The position numbers were made by a program, and so were the translations under genes. Under the pieces are notes generated by a model. It did no database searches. It worked only from the letters and a program-made list of their open reading frames with translations, and was not told where the DNA came from. A stretch of 64,000 bases of DNA from JAUNSR01 sp036655355. GTDB taxonomy: Bacteria; Bacteroidota; Bacteroidia; Bacteroidales; JAUNSR01. Where the stretch lies: the NCBI GenBank assembly GCA_036655355.1, contig JAVVQG010000003.1, positions 1 through 64,000 on the forward strand, written 5' to 3'. Positions within the stretch are counted from its first letter, which is position 1. The number at the start of each line of letters is the position of its first letter. Positions 41,176 through 51,239 of this stretch are shown here, in pieces.

Positions 41176-41781
41176 TTACTGGTAAATTTCCGGATGAATC
41201 AGAAAGCGGAAAATCACCCGTTTGGAATTAGAGGAGTCGGCGAAATTACAAGAGGCGGCTCCTCCGAAAGGAGCACCCCCACTGGCAAAAGCCGAGTCGG
41301 CCAATGCCGGATCCACCGAAGCGAAGAAATTGGAGGATCTTCCGGGCAGAATATTGTATTCGGCTTCAATAAAAGGCTTCACTTCCTGTGTAAGCAAAGC
41401 GATAAACCGCTGTTTGAAATCATCACTTCCCTGATCGGGGTAAAAGGTACGAATCCACACCACCACACACTCTTTTGCCTCTAAAGAGTCATTCATCACA
41501 CCCAAAGTATGCGCACAGATCCACTCGGAATCGAACAGGGAGAGGTCATTGGCATCTTTCTCGGGATCGTGTACATAAAGAACTCCGTATTTCTTCCATT
41601 CGGAATAATCCGCAGGAAAACAGATATCGAGAGCCGTATTCTCCAGATAGGTTGAATGAAAAGGGTTTTTGGTAACGATGATAGGATGTTCTTCCAATCC
41701 GGCTTCTTTCTCTGTGCATGCAGTACCGGTCAAAAAGAGCAGAATGAATATCGAAATAACGAATAACACCGACTTCTTCAT
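41176..41781 (-). CDS. Lipoprotein resembling a truncated putative esterase
   Basis: A 201-residue lipoprotein (LTGTAC lipobox). The middle resembles the putative-esterase (EstD/Fes-like) alpha/beta-hydrolase family: DICFPADYSEWKKYGVLYVH, then TQEVKPFIEAEYNILPGRSS, which normally leads to the GxSxG nucleophile elbow. Here the segment continues SNFFASVDPALADSAFASGG, with no GxSxG, and the protein ends about 35 residues later. The nucleophile is therefore missing or displaced. It may be a decayed or repurposed esterase. The gene is intact and alone. Confidence 0.65.
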   Translation of the reverse strand: MKKSVLFVISIFILLFLTGTACTEKEAGLEEHPIIVTKNPFHSTYLENTALDICFPADYSEWKKYGVLYVHDPEKDANDLSLFDSEWICAHTLGVMNDSLEAKECVVVWIRTFYPDQGSDDFKQRFIALLTQEVKPFIEAEYNILPGRSSNFFASVDPALADSAFASGGAPFGGAASCNFADSSNSKRVIFRFLIHPEIYQ

Positions 41782-41846
41782 AGTACATAAGGTTCTTATA
41801 GCCTTAATAACAAGAGAAAGTGTTATTTTGTTTTATGTATATTTAT

Positions 41847-41854
41847 TATATTTG
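41847..41854 (+). promoter_or_regulatory. -7 promoter box of the ADP-forming acyl-CoA synthetase gene
   Basis: TATATTTG matches TAnnTTTG, 20 nt before the ATG at 41875; TTTG at 41827-41830 is 16 nt upstream, somewhat short of the usual spacing. Confidence 0.5.
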
Positions 41855-41874
41855 GTTACTTTAAATACTATGTC

Positions 41875-43935
41875 ATGATCAACACACAACTTCTCAATCC
41901 CCGCTCCATCATCATCGTAGGGGGATCCGACAACACACGCAAACCGGGTGGCAAAGTGATCCGGAATCTCAAAGAAGGACGCTTCAAAGGATCGCTCTAC
42001 GTAGTGAATCCCAAAGAAAAAGAGGTACAGGGAATCGGATGCTACCCCTCCGCAGAAGAGGTTCCCGAAGCCGACCTTGCCATTCTGGCGATTCCCGCCG
42101 CAGCTTGTCCCGAAACGGTGGAGACGCTCGCTTCCAAGAAAGGGGTGAAAGCCTTTATCATCCTCTCCGCCGGTTTTTCGGAGGAAACGCCCGAAGGAAA
42201 GGCACTCGAGGAACAGATTGTGGAAACGTGCGGGAGATACGGTGCCGCGCTTATCGGCCCCAATTGCATCGGCATGATGAACCATCACCACCACAGCGTA
42301 TTTACACTACCCATCCCCGCTTTCGACCCCCAGGGTGCGGACCTGATATCCAGCTCGGGCGCTACGGTGGTGTATATCCTTGAATCGGCTTTTGCCAAAG
42401 GACTCCGGTTCAATTCGATCTGGTCCGTGGGGAATGCCGCACAGATCGGAGTGGAAGATGTACTGGAATACATGGACCGTCACTTCGATCCGGAATCGGA
42501 TTCGAAAATCAAACTGCTTTATATCGAAAACATAAAAGATCCCGATAAACTGTTGTTACACGCCTCCTCTCTGATCCGTAAAGGGTGCCGAATAGCCGCC
42601 ATCAAATCAGGTAGTTCGGAATCCGGATCGCGGGCGGCTTCATCCCATACCGGAGCGATGGCCAGTTCCGATCTCGCCGTGGAAGCGCTCTTTAGGAAAG
42701 CGGGAATCGTGCGCTGTTATAGCCGCGAAGAACTGACTACCGTTGGTGCGCTGTTTACCCTGAAGGAGATCAAAGGGCGCAACATCGCCATCGTTACACA
42801 TGCGGGGGGACCTGCGGTGATGCTTACCGATGCGCTTTCGAAAGGGGGACTGAATGTACCCGATCTGCGCGGAGCGGTAGCCGATGAATTGAAGGAGTTG
42901 CTCTATCCGGGCTCTTCGACCGCCAATCCGATCGATATACTGGCTACCGGCACCCCCGAACACCTGGGCATCGCGATTGATTTCTGCGAGAATCGGTTCG
43001 ATCAGATCGACGGAATCGCCGTAATCTTCGGAAGTCCCGGTTTGGTACAGGTATACGATGCATATAAGGTATTGGACGAGAAGATACGGAGTTGTAAGAA
43101 ACCGATCTTCCCGATTCTCCCGTCCGTGGTAACAGCGGGTGATGAGGTGAAGTATTTCCTGGCGGAAGGAAATGTGAATTTCGCCGACGAAGTAACGCTC
43201 GCCACCGCGATCTCGAGTGTTTACAATGCCCAAAGACCCTCTTTTGAGGGACCCGATATGAACGGCGTGGATGTGCCGCGTCTTCGTAAAATCATAGACG
43301 GAATCGATCAGAACGGCTATGTATCGCCGGAAGTGGTTCGCCAGTTGTTTGAATGTGCCGCCATACCGATGGTGGGCGAGTTCGTTTCGGACGATAAGGA
43401 AGCGATTCTGGTTAAAGCGAATGAATGGGGATATCCCGTCGTGGCCAAAGTGGTGGGTCCGGTACACAAATCCGACGTGGGCGGCGTGGTGCTCAATATC
43501 CGCTCGGTGGAGCACCTGGCTCTCGAATTCGACCGACTCATGCAGATCAAAGACGCCACGGGTGTGATGATTCAACCCATGCTCAGCGGTACAGAACTGT
43601 TCATCGGTGCGAAATACGAACCGCGATTCGGCCATATCATCCTCTGCGGATTGGGAGGCATCTTCGTGGAAGTGCTCAAGGATGTCGCCTCGGGACTCGC
43701 TCCCCTCACCCTCAACGAAGCGGAATCGATGATCCGCTCCATCCGCGCATATAAGATCATCAAAGGCACCCGCGGACAAGAGGGGGTCGACGAACGGCAA
43801 TTCGCTGAGATCATCGTGCGACTCTCCACCATGCTCCGCTTCGCAACGGAGATCAAAGAGTTGGACATCAACCCGCTCCTCGGGCGAAAAGACTCCGTCA
43901 TAGCGGTCGACGCGCGCGTATTGATTGAGAAATAA
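41875..43935 (+). CDS. ADP-forming acetyl/acyl-CoA synthetase, fused alpha-beta subunits
   Basis: Converts an acyl-CoA, ADP and phosphate to the free acid and ATP, a way of making ATP during fermentation. It is 686 residues: CoA-binding Rossmann domain (1-~130, RSIIIVGGSDNTRKPGGKVI), succinyl-CoA-ligase-like domains with the phosphohistidine loop SSHTGAMASSDL (His258), and a C-terminal ATP-grasp domain (about 470-686, VVAKVVGPVHKSDVGGVVLN; GLGGIFVEVLKDVA; ELDINPLL). All parts are present. The substrate may be acetyl-CoA or a branched or aromatic acyl-CoA from amino acid breakdown. Confidence 0.92.
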   Translation: MINTQLLNPRSIIIVGGSDNTRKPGGKVIRNLKEGRFKGSLYVVNPKEKEVQGIGCYPSAEEVPEADLAILAIPAAACPETVETLASKKGVKAFIILSAGFSEETPEGKALEEQIVETCGRYGAALIGPNCIGMMNHHHHSVFTLPIPAFDPQGADLISSSGATVVYILESAFAKGLRFNSIWSVGNAAQIGVEDVLEYMDRHFDPESDSKIKLLYIENIKDPDKLLLHASSLIRKGCRIAAIKSGSSESGSRAASSHTGAMASSDLAVEALFRKAGIVRCYSREELTTVGALFTLKEIKGRNIAIVTHAGGPAVMLTDALSKGGLNVPDLRGAVADELKELLYPGSSTANPIDILATGTPEHLGIAIDFCENRFDQIDGIAVIFGSPGLVQVYDAYKVLDEKIRSCKKPIFPILPSVVTAGDEVKYFLAEGNVNFADEVTLATAISSVYNAQRPSFEGPDMNGVDVPRLRKIIDGIDQNGYVSPEVVRQLFECAAIPMVGEFVSDDKEAILVKANEWGYPVVAKVVGPVHKSDVGGVVLNIRSVEHLALEFDRLMQIKDATGVMIQPMLSGTELFIGAKYEPRFGHIILCGLGGIFVEVLKDVASGLAPLTLNEAESMIRSIRAYKIIKGTRGQEGVDERQFAEIIVRLSTMLRFATEIKELDINPLLGRKDSVIAVDARVLIEK

Positions 43936-43949
43936 GCCTAAAAATAAAG

Positions 43950-44010
43950 AAGCCCCGGACTCCTCCCCGCGACCTTTCGGTCAAGGAGAGAAGCCCGGGG
44001 CTTTCTCTTT
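43950..44010. terminator. Bidirectional terminator between the synthetase gene and the PUL
   Basis: AGCCCCGG (43951-43958) pairs with CCGGGGCT (43995-44002); an inner hairpin GACC/GGTC lies in the loop. T-rich and A-rich flanks serve both directions. Confidence 0.8.
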
Positions 44011-44046
44011 AGTAGACGCCCGTATTCTGGTTAAAAAATAAACGAA

Positions 44047-46608
44047 TCATTCTAGCCACACTCCATTCAGGTGCAGCTCTGCATCGCCTTTCAATTCCGG
44101 TATTCGAATCTCAACGGATTCTATCTCCTCTATATGAAAAGGGATCTCTTCTCCCGCTACAAAATAAGCATCCGTAAAAAGCGGATACGCCCTCGGGATC
44201 AATGCCGTACCGGTCTGTCGGAGATCTGAAAAAGGGATCCGGTAAACCCCTTCGCGTACAGCGGGTAACGTGAGCTGCGCCGTATAGGTAAGTCCCAGTT
44301 TCGAAACGAAACCAACTTCCAGTTTTTCCGGTGATTCCTGACCGACCGATATCGCAAGAAGACACTTCTTCTTCATTTCGGATGAACCACCGGAGAGAAG
44401 TTCCCCAAGGTATTTTCGGATGTAAAAAGAAGTTTCCTTTCCTTTTGTGACCAACCGGTAACGTTCATAATCTGATTTAAAAGGGGTTCCCACCGTATAT
44501 TCGCACGTCACCCAGGCCTCCGGATCAATCGCAGCGAGGGTCCGGTCAGAAAAGGCCCCGTCAGAAAATGTACGTTCCGGACGTAACAAAACCATCGGAG
44601 TCTCGGCTGCGTAAAGTGCGCTTCGATAGAAAAGAGAGGAATCGAAATCCCAATCCAGCGGCATTCCCTCCTCACCTCCGGGGTAAGTAAAACACTTCCC
44701 TCCGGAATAAACGACCAGACGATACGCCTGCTCAGCACTTCCGGTTCCGGTGGCTAATTTCGCACGATAGGTGTAAGGCTTTTCCTGCTTCATCACCACA
44801 TACGGATTGTAATCAGACCAAAAAGAAACCGCATCGGTATAAATCAAGATCGAGTCCACCGGTACATCATACACTACGGTTGCTTCGACAGAGAGTGAAT
44901 CGCCGGCATTCACTCCCTTTTGGGGATGGTGGACGAAGTAGCGTTGCCTCCGGGATGATTCCGGTGCGACGAATTCACCAAGTCGAATATTCTGAAAACG
45001 AGTCTCCGCCCTCCATCGGTCCGACACTACACCGGAGCGACTCAAAAGGTATGCGCCGGGAGCAAGCCTCACCTCCCCTTCGGTGGCTTGCCTACGCACG
45101 TCATTTCCTTCATTCATTCCACGTACATGAAAATCCGCACCCAAATCGGCTAATGAGATCGTTATGGGTTGTTCGGCAAAGGCGATGGTTACTTTCTCTT
45201 TTTTAAGAGAGGGTTTACTGAATGGATCAGCTACCTGCACGGCATCGGGCATCAGTTCCAGACGCCATATCCCCGATTCGAGACGATCCAAGAAATAAGC
45301 CCCGGTACCGTTAAAAGATACAACCGGGGAATTGCCGCATCCTGCAATTGCCTCCAATTTTTTAGGCGAACGCGGTATTTCGGTTGTTGAATTGCTGTAA
45401 AAAAAGGACTTCCCGTCATTGAAGACACTCATATCCAATAAATAACTCACCCGGAAATCGCCAAAGAGCGTGTCGGCAGGATAAGTCGGAAATTGTTCCA
45501 AGCGTTTTACCTTGCGGGCGACTTCGGCTGCAATCTTCATACTCAGTGCCTTTTGGGGCGTATAAGCCAAGTTGAGGAAATGAGTCTGATATTCGGTATT
45601 GAATGCGGCCATATCAATCGGATCGTAAGCGAATTGGGTAATCCATTGAAATCCCGCACTACGGAAGGTACGTGCCATTGCCGGATAAATGTGCGCATAG
45701 GTGATGTCTGCCGGATCAAATTCATAAATCAGTTTCGCTTTCGATTCAAATCCGGGAGTTTCAGAGAACGGAATCGTATAACGATCTATGTAGGGGAGGA
45801 AATTTCCTTTCCGAGTATGACCTCCGACCAAGCCGATCGGATACCACTGATAGGTACCCCCATCAATCGGAGTATCGAAATAGGCTCCGGTATGTTCCAG
45901 GTTATGGCTGACATTATAGAACACAGGTTTCTGATTACCAACCGATCCGATAGCGGATAACATGCGGTTTATATACGCTTTTGTTTGTTCGGGAGTTCCG
46001 GAATGACAAGGTTCATTATTGATCTCGAAGCCCACCACACATGGCTCCTCAAAGTAAGCATGCCCGGTGTAGGGATTGATGTGGCGAACCAATTGCGGCA
46101 GGTAGTTCTCCTGAGCGGCAACGGCATCCGGATCGTTGTGCATGTTGCACTTATCGTAAGCATAGGAGAATCCCCCGGTTTGGATATTCCTTTCCGGATA
46201 GCCGTTCCCGAAATTGGTCTGAGCGGTGAGCAACGTGCTGATACCGCGCTCCTGCAAACGGAAAATGAGGTAATCCAACAGATCGAGGTGCTCATTCGCA
46301 ATCAGGTTTCCTTTCTCATCTGTAATCTCCACATCCCAGATATGAATTCGAAAAGCATTGAAACCCAAACGGGCGAGATGATAGACGTCTCTGTCAATGG
46401 CGCGCTTGCGGTCTGTTCCCAAATATCCGACCGCCCTATAGGCATGCGCAAAAGGCAACGTGTAGTTTACCCCATAGAAGGAGACTTCCTTTCGGGTATC
46501 CTTTTCACGCATCACCCCTTTTCTATCCACATAGATCTCTTGAAACACCTTTGCCTGAACTGAATAGCCCAGGCAAAGAGATAATAGTATCGTTAATAAT
46601 CTGATCAT
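44047..46608 (-). CDS. Clan GH-A glycoside hydrolase of the galactan PUL
   Basis: An 853-residue secreted hydrolase. Signal peptide (MIRLLTILLSLCLGYSVQA). TIM barrel in about residues 20-400: VSFYGVNYTLPFAHAYRAVG, FNAFRIHIWDVEIT, acid/base Glu199 in GFEINNEPCHSG, and probable nucleophile Glu296 in AKLIYEFDPAD. The NEP plus late E arrangement is that of clan GH-A. Beta-sandwich domains follow, including a likely carbohydrate-binding C-terminus. It could be GH5-like, or GH147, a family described from Bacteroides galactan loci; I cannot decide by eye. A TTG 9 nt upstream also opens the frame. Last gene of the PUL operon, 28 nt after GH2. Confidence 0.8.
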   Translation of the reverse strand: MIRLLTILLSLCLGYSVQAKVFQEIYVDRKGVMREKDTRKEVSFYGVNYTLPFAHAYRAVGYLGTDRKRAIDRDVYHLARLGFNAFRIHIWDVEITDEKGNLIANEHLDLLDYLIFRLQERGISTLLTAQTNFGNGYPERNIQTGGFSYAYDKCNMHNDPDAVAAQENYLPQLVRHINPYTGHAYFEEPCVVGFEINNEPCHSGTPEQTKAYINRMLSAIGSVGNQKPVFYNVSHNLEHTGAYFDTPIDGGTYQWYPIGLVGGHTRKGNFLPYIDRYTIPFSETPGFESKAKLIYEFDPADITYAHIYPAMARTFRSAGFQWITQFAYDPIDMAAFNTEYQTHFLNLAYTPQKALSMKIAAEVARKVKRLEQFPTYPADTLFGDFRVSYLLDMSVFNDGKSFFYSNSTTEIPRSPKKLEAIAGCGNSPVVSFNGTGAYFLDRLESGIWRLELMPDAVQVADPFSKPSLKKEKVTIAFAEQPITISLADLGADFHVRGMNEGNDVRRQATEGEVRLAPGAYLLSRSGVVSDRWRAETRFQNIRLGEFVAPESSRRQRYFVHHPQKGVNAGDSLSVEATVVYDVPVDSILIYTDAVSFWSDYNPYVVMKQEKPYTYRAKLATGTGSAEQAYRLVVYSGGKCFTYPGGEEGMPLDWDFDSSLFYRSALYAAETPMVLLRPERTFSDGAFSDRTLAAIDPEAWVTCEYTVGTPFKSDYERYRLVTKGKETSFYIRKYLGELLSGGSSEMKKKCLLAISVGQESPEKLEVGFVSKLGLTYTAQLTLPAVREGVYRIPFSDLRQTGTALIPRAYPLFTDAYFVAGEEIPFHIEEIESVEIRIPELKGDAELHLNGVWLE

Positions 46609-46636
46609 TATATACAAATGAATATTTGAATGAATC

Positions 46637-49093
46637 TTATCTTGAACGAATCGTAAAAGAAGCGCTTTTCACGCCCGGGGCGGAAGCTTCGAACGTTATT
46701 TCGCCCTGCTGCCCGTTATTTTGTACGATTGCCGCCAACTGCCCGTTGAACAAAGGCATGACGGGTTCGTGAAACAGATCCAGACTTGTGGGATCCCCAT
46801 TGGCGGCCGCGCGGAAATATCCCGCTCCTTTCACCCGAAAGGAGACTTTCCGGTGATCCGAGGGACAAATATTTCCTGCTTTGTCAACAACCTGTACGGT
46901 AATGTAAGCAAGGTCTTTTCCGTCTGCACTTATTTCGTCTCGGTCGGAAATCAATTTCAATGCCGCCGGTTTACCGGCCGTGCGAATCCGTTTCTCTTCG
47001 CGGGGAACTCCCGCCTCATCGTAGGCTACCACTTTCACTTCACCCGGTTCGTAACGTGTTTCAGACCACATCAGGCGGTAACGGTGTTGCAACGTTTCAT
47101 TGCTTTTCTTTCGTATCCCCTGACTCTTTCCATTGATAAACAACTCGGCAGAGGGATAGGAGGTGTAAACAAAAACCGGAGTCACCTCTCCCTCCCTTCC
47201 TTCCCACGTCCAGTGAGGAAGCACATGCAATGTAGGTGACGCATTGTTCCAGATGCTACGATAGTAGTAAAAACGATCTTTGGGCAACGTTGCCAAGTCG
47301 ATGATTCCGAAGAGTGAACTATGACTCGGCCACGCGTCGGTATCGTAAGGAGAAGGCTCCCCCAGGTAATCGAAACCGGTCCATACGAACTGTCCCATCG
47401 TCCATTCATGATCCTCAGCCAATGCCATATCATCGTCGGGCAGGTTCGACCAATCACAATATTCCACATCGTACGAGGAACTTTGATGATCGGGATACAT
47501 CCGCCCGGGAGCGATCACCACCGGAAATTTATACACTCCGCGCGAACTCACTGTTGAGGAGGTTTCCGAACCGAGAACCACGTTACGGGGTAAGGCATCG
47601 TAAGTTTCCTGATAACGATGCGCCCGGTAATTGAGTCCCGGAACATCGAGCATCGCCGCAAATCCGTTCTCCAATACGCATGAAACCTGGTCCATACCAC
47701 ACGTCACGCTTCGCGTAGGGTCTTCCCTGTGACAGATATCTTGAAGAAAAGAGGCTACCTTATATCCTTCGGGACTGCATTGCGTAGGCACCTCATTGCC
47801 GATGCTCCACATCACGACACACGGATTGTTTCGGAAATGATGAATCATGTTAACCATATCTTTCTCGGCCCATTCTGCAAAGAAACGGTGATAGCCGTTC
47901 GCACATTTCGCCTGGTCCCATTCGTCGAAAGGCTCGATCATCATCATAAAGCCCATCTCATCACAAAGCTCCACCAACTCCTGAGCCGGCATGTTATGAG
48001 CGGTACGGATCGCATCACACCCCATATCCTTAAGCAACGTGAGCTGACGTCTCAAGGCAGCCTTGTTTACGGCCGCACCCAGCGCTCCTAAATCGTGATG
48101 ATTGCATACGCCGCGGAATTTACGATTCTTCCCATTGAGGTAAAAGCCTTTATCCGGAACCACTTGTACCGTACGTATTCCAAAACGGGTTTCATATCGA
48201 TCTATACACGTATCATTCTGCCACAATTCCGTTTCGAGCGTGTAGAGATTGGGCGTTTCGGGCGACCAGCATTGCGGATTGGAAACGATGAAGTTCTGTT
48301 CGGAGGAGTTATCCCCTCCGTTGCGCGCTTTCTCTTGACGTTGCGCCACCACCGAACCGTCGGCAGAATAGATGGTACTTTTCAGAAGAACCGGCATCTC
48401 CGTTACGCCTTCAACCCGGGTGCGAACCCGAACGGAAGCGTACTCCTCCGAAACAAAGGGTGTGGTCACATAGCTTCCCCAGATAGGAATATGCGTCTGA
48501 TGGGTAACAATCAGCTTCACATTGCGATACAGCCCCGCTCCCGAATACCAACGCGAAGATTGGGGACGGTTTTCGAGACGAACGGCCAAAACGTTATTCC
48601 GACCGTCGCGATTCAGCAATTTCGTGATGTCGTAATGGAACGCATTGTATCCGTTCGGCCAGAAACATGCTTCCCTGCCGTTCACATAAACCCGAGCCTC
48701 GCTCATCGCTCCGTCGAAGAGTAACGAAACAGATCGTTCTTCGGGATTAAAACCGGCGATGTCGAATGAAGTACGGTACCAGCCGGTACCAACATAGGGT
48801 AAGCCGCCGGTACGACCGGTTTTGACGGATGCTGCCGTCTCAAAGTTCTGTGTCACGGCCACTTGTTGCAAGTCATGTTCACGACTAAAGGGACCATAGA
48901 TCGCCCAATCGTGAGGTATGGTAACGGGTTGCCAGGAACTATCGTCGAATAAAGGATCCGCAGCATGCTGCGGATCCCCTTTTACAAAACACCAATCTTT
49001 CTCTAAAAACCGCTCTTCGCGCACCTGCGGAGCACTCACCACAGTAGCTCCCCAGGCGATCAATATCAATAAGGACAGAAATATCTTCTTCAT
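46637..49093 (-). CDS. GH2 beta-galactosidase
   Basis: An 818-residue exported glycoside hydrolase (signal peptide LLILIAWGATVVSA). GH2 N-terminal sugar-binding domain (about 25-195, with IPHDWAIYGPF), Ig-like domain, TIM barrel with acid/base Glu434 in MWSIGNEVPTQ and nucleophile Glu510 in VLGSETSSTV, then DUF4982-type and Ig/invasin-like domains (SADGKDLAYITVQVVDKAGN). The WYSGAGLYRNV motif supports beta-galactosidase-like substrate. In a galactan PUL it would release galactose from the oligosaccharides made by GH53. 9 nt after the GH53 gene. Confidence 0.93.
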   Translation of the reverse strand: MKKIFLSLLILIAWGATVVSAPQVREERFLEKDWCFVKGDPQHAADPLFDDSSWQPVTIPHDWAIYGPFSREHDLQQVAVTQNFETAASVKTGRTGGLPYVGTGWYRTSFDIAGFNPEERSVSLLFDGAMSEARVYVNGREACFWPNGYNAFHYDITKLLNRDGRNNVLAVRLENRPQSSRWYSGAGLYRNVKLIVTHQTHIPIWGSYVTTPFVSEEYASVRVRTRVEGVTEMPVLLKSTIYSADGSVVAQRQEKARNGGDNSSEQNFIVSNPQCWSPETPNLYTLETELWQNDTCIDRYETRFGIRTVQVVPDKGFYLNGKNRKFRGVCNHHDLGALGAAVNKAALRRQLTLLKDMGCDAIRTAHNMPAQELVELCDEMGFMMMIEPFDEWDQAKCANGYHRFFAEWAEKDMVNMIHHFRNNPCVVMWSIGNEVPTQCSPEGYKVASFLQDICHREDPTRSVTCGMDQVSCVLENGFAAMLDVPGLNYRAHRYQETYDALPRNVVLGSETSSTVSSRGVYKFPVVIAPGRMYPDHQSSSYDVEYCDWSNLPDDDMALAEDHEWTMGQFVWTGFDYLGEPSPYDTDAWPSHSSLFGIIDLATLPKDRFYYYRSIWNNASPTLHVLPHWTWEGREGEVTPVFVYTSYPSAELFINGKSQGIRKKSNETLQHRYRLMWSETRYEPGEVKVVAYDEAGVPREEKRIRTAGKPAALKLISDRDEISADGKDLAYITVQVVDKAGNICPSDHRKVSFRVKGAGYFRAAANGDPTSLDLFHEPVMPLFNGQLAAIVQNNGQQGEITFEASAPGVKSASFTIRSR

Positions 49094-49102
49094 GTGTAAT
49101 TA

Positions 49103-50119
49103 CTATTTAAACGCATCTAGGGCAACCGTAGGACGACCCTGATTATCAAATGCACCCAGAGAGTAGCCGTTCCATCCGCCATACGATTGGGGCTCCCAAT
49201 AGAATACCCCCAAACATTTTTCATCTGGTATCTGCTGCGCTCCGGCAATCAGCGCCGACAGAAAATCGTATGCCGCTTCGGCCTCATCCCAACTCATTCC
49301 CACTTCACAAATCATCACCTCGCAACCGTATCGATGGATTAGGCTACGGGCATTGCCGAGACATTTTTCAGTTTCGGTCTGCCACGTTTTGGCAGTGGGG
49401 TAAAGAGACATTCCGATCACATCCCATTTGCCGCCATTCCTCTTCAGTCCGTCAAAAAGCCATTGAAACAAATCACTGTCTCCTCCGTTCTGAAGGTGTA
49501 CAATCACTTTGGCATTCGGACAAATCCGTTTTACAGCATCGTAACCGGCATTATTCAGCACGGCATACTGATCCATGTGTTCAGAGGCTCTCCCCTCCTC
49601 CCAAAGCATTCCGTTACCGGTTTCATTTCCCACCTGAACCCATTCGGGTTCGATCCCGTTGGCCTTCAATGTGGATAAAACATCCGCGGTATGTGAAGCT
49701 ACGGCCTCGGTAAGCGCTTTCATATCGAGCGACTTCCAAGCCGCGGGTTTATTCTGCTGACCCGGATCGGCCCAACTGTCGCTATAATGGAAATCGATCA
49801 TCAGGCGCATGCCAAGCGCGTGTGCACGGAAAGCTTTCAGCAGTACGTCTTGCTTGTTGTTCCATCCTTTGACGGGATCTACCCAGACACGAAGCCGAAG
49901 AGAGTTCATCCCGAGTGATTTCATCAGTTTCATACACTCCTTCTCATTACCGGCAGCGTCGTAGAATTTTATTTTTGAAGCTTCCATCTCCGTCACCCAG
50001 CTAACGTCCGCACCCTTGGCAAAACGACTCCGAGCCTCCGGATCGGCTACCCGGTTATCGTCCGAACAAGCGAACAGAAAGAATGCTGCGGAGAGAATCG
50101 TTAATAGTTTCTTTCTCAT
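49103..50119 (-). CDS. GH53 endo-beta-1,4-galactanase lipoprotein
   Basis: Cuts beta-1,4-galactan, the side chain of rhamnogalacturonan I pectin. It is 338 residues: lipobox FLFAC (Cys18), probably surface exposed, then a single TIM barrel. Family marks: FAKGADVSWVTEMEA near the start, LRLRVWVDP, MRLMIDFHYSDSWADPGQQN, acid/base Glu166 in VQVGNETGNGMLW, and nucleophile Glu272 in MICEVGMSW. Complete. It identifies the PUL substrate better than any other gene here. It lies 31 nt after the SusE-like gene. Confidence 0.96.
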   Translation of the reverse strand: MRKKLLTILSAAFFLFACSDDNRVADPEARSRFAKGADVSWVTEMEASKIKFYDAAGNEKECMKLMKSLGMNSLRLRVWVDPVKGWNNKQDVLLKAFRAHALGMRLMIDFHYSDSWADPGQQNKPAAWKSLDMKALTEAVASHTADVLSTLKANGIEPEWVQVGNETGNGMLWEEGRASEHMDQYAVLNNAGYDAVKRICPNAKVIVHLQNGGDSDLFQWLFDGLKRNGGKWDVIGMSLYPTAKTWQTETEKCLGNARSLIHRYGCEVMICEVGMSWDEAEAAYDFLSALIAGAQQIPDEKCLGVFYWEPQSYGGWNGYSLGAFDNQGRPTVALDAFK

Positions 50120-50150
50120 AATATTGATTATTTATAGGAAGGAATGATTT

Positions 50151-51230
50151 TCAATCCTGTTTTTCAAGCTTATAGGTCATGTGTTTGGCATTACGCAGAT
50201 CCACCGTTATTTTATAGACCCCTGCACTTTCGGGCATGATGTTTACGTTTGAGTTCTTTGTCAGTTCCCCCTCGCCCGTTTCATCGCTGTAACACCAGTT
50301 CCAATCGCCATTCACAATAAACTTGATTCCCCAGCCGATCTCCTTGATATTGCACGTTACGCTCCATGTTTTAGAAGCAGCATCATACTGAAGGTTGTCG
50401 CTCGATTCACTCCATCCGTTGAAATCGCCTGTCACACCGATCGAGGTTACCGCCGTTTTCGTCCAAATCAGTTGGTTGAGATCCGCTTGAAGGAAGAAGA
50501 ATCCCTCTTCATCGAACCAAATATCCCATTTATCTCCCGATTTATCAAGCGAATAGAGTGCATCGGGTTTTGAACCGTACACCTCATCGCCGTCGATGGA
50601 TGTATAAAACCGGAAATTCTCCCATACGTACGCTTTATAGAAACCTTCGTACACCTCATTTCCCTTAAAGGAATACAACCGATTGGTCAGGTCTTCAAAA
50701 CCACTATCCTTGGTGGCTACGAAGAGGTAATTCGGGTCGCTGTCATCATTCGATTCCTGTGGTTCATACCCTGTTACATTCACCGTCACCACATTGCTTA
50801 AGACGGCAGGTTGGTTGGCCGCAATCGTAGAATACAACCGGAAATAAAGCGGATGCGATTCGGTCTGAGTGAGTGCCATCTTTTTGAGTAGCGCATTGAG
50901 TTCTTTTCCGGAATAACTCACCGAAGCCCCTTTTTGCGTCGACTGCAAAGGATTCTCGAATCCCGGTTCGGCTGACACCTGAAGGATATTGGTGCGCAAG
51001 GAGGAAGAAATCCCAACAGTAGGGTCATCCAGCGACAATTCACTATCCGCCCAAGCGATGGAAAGGGCAATCTCTTCGGATTTGGACTCCTCCAGAATCA
51101 CTTCCGGAAGCGTAGCCATAAGTACTGCCGGTTCAAAACCGGAAAGGTGTATTTTGTCTCCGTCCTTTCCGCATCCGATAAAGGCATACAATGCAGATAT
51201 GACGGTGAGTAGTTTTATTGTTGATTTCAT
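50151..51230 (-). CDS. SusE/SusF-like surface glycan-binding lipoprotein
   Basis: A 359-residue lipoprotein (FIGC lipobox, Cys20). The N-terminal part has the SusE-type domain (EIALSIAWADSELSLDDPTV, then VSAEPGFENP, SYSGKELNALL), followed by beta-sandwich domains of the kind that bind glycan at the cell surface (SIGVTGDFNGWSESSDNLQY, WGIKFIVNGDWNW). Tryptophan-rich loops are probable binding platforms. It lies 9 nt after susD and would help hold galactan at the cell surface. Confidence 0.88.
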   Translation of the reverse strand: MKSTIKLLTVISALYAFIGCGKDGDKIHLSGFEPAVLMATLPEVILEESKSEEIALSIAWADSELSLDDPTVGISSSLRTNILQVSAEPGFENPLQSTQKGASVSYSGKELNALLKKMALTQTESHPLYFRLYSTIAANQPAVLSNVVTVNVTGYEPQESNDDSDPNYLFVATKDSGFEDLTNRLYSFKGNEVYEGFYKAYVWENFRFYTSIDGDEVYGSKPDALYSLDKSGDKWDIWFDEEGFFFLQADLNQLIWTKTAVTSIGVTGDFNGWSESSDNLQYDAASKTWSVTCNIKEIGWGIKFIVNGDWNWCYSDETGEGELTKNSNVNIMPESAGVYKITVDLRNAKHMTYKLEKQD

Positions 51231-51239
51231 AACTGTGCA

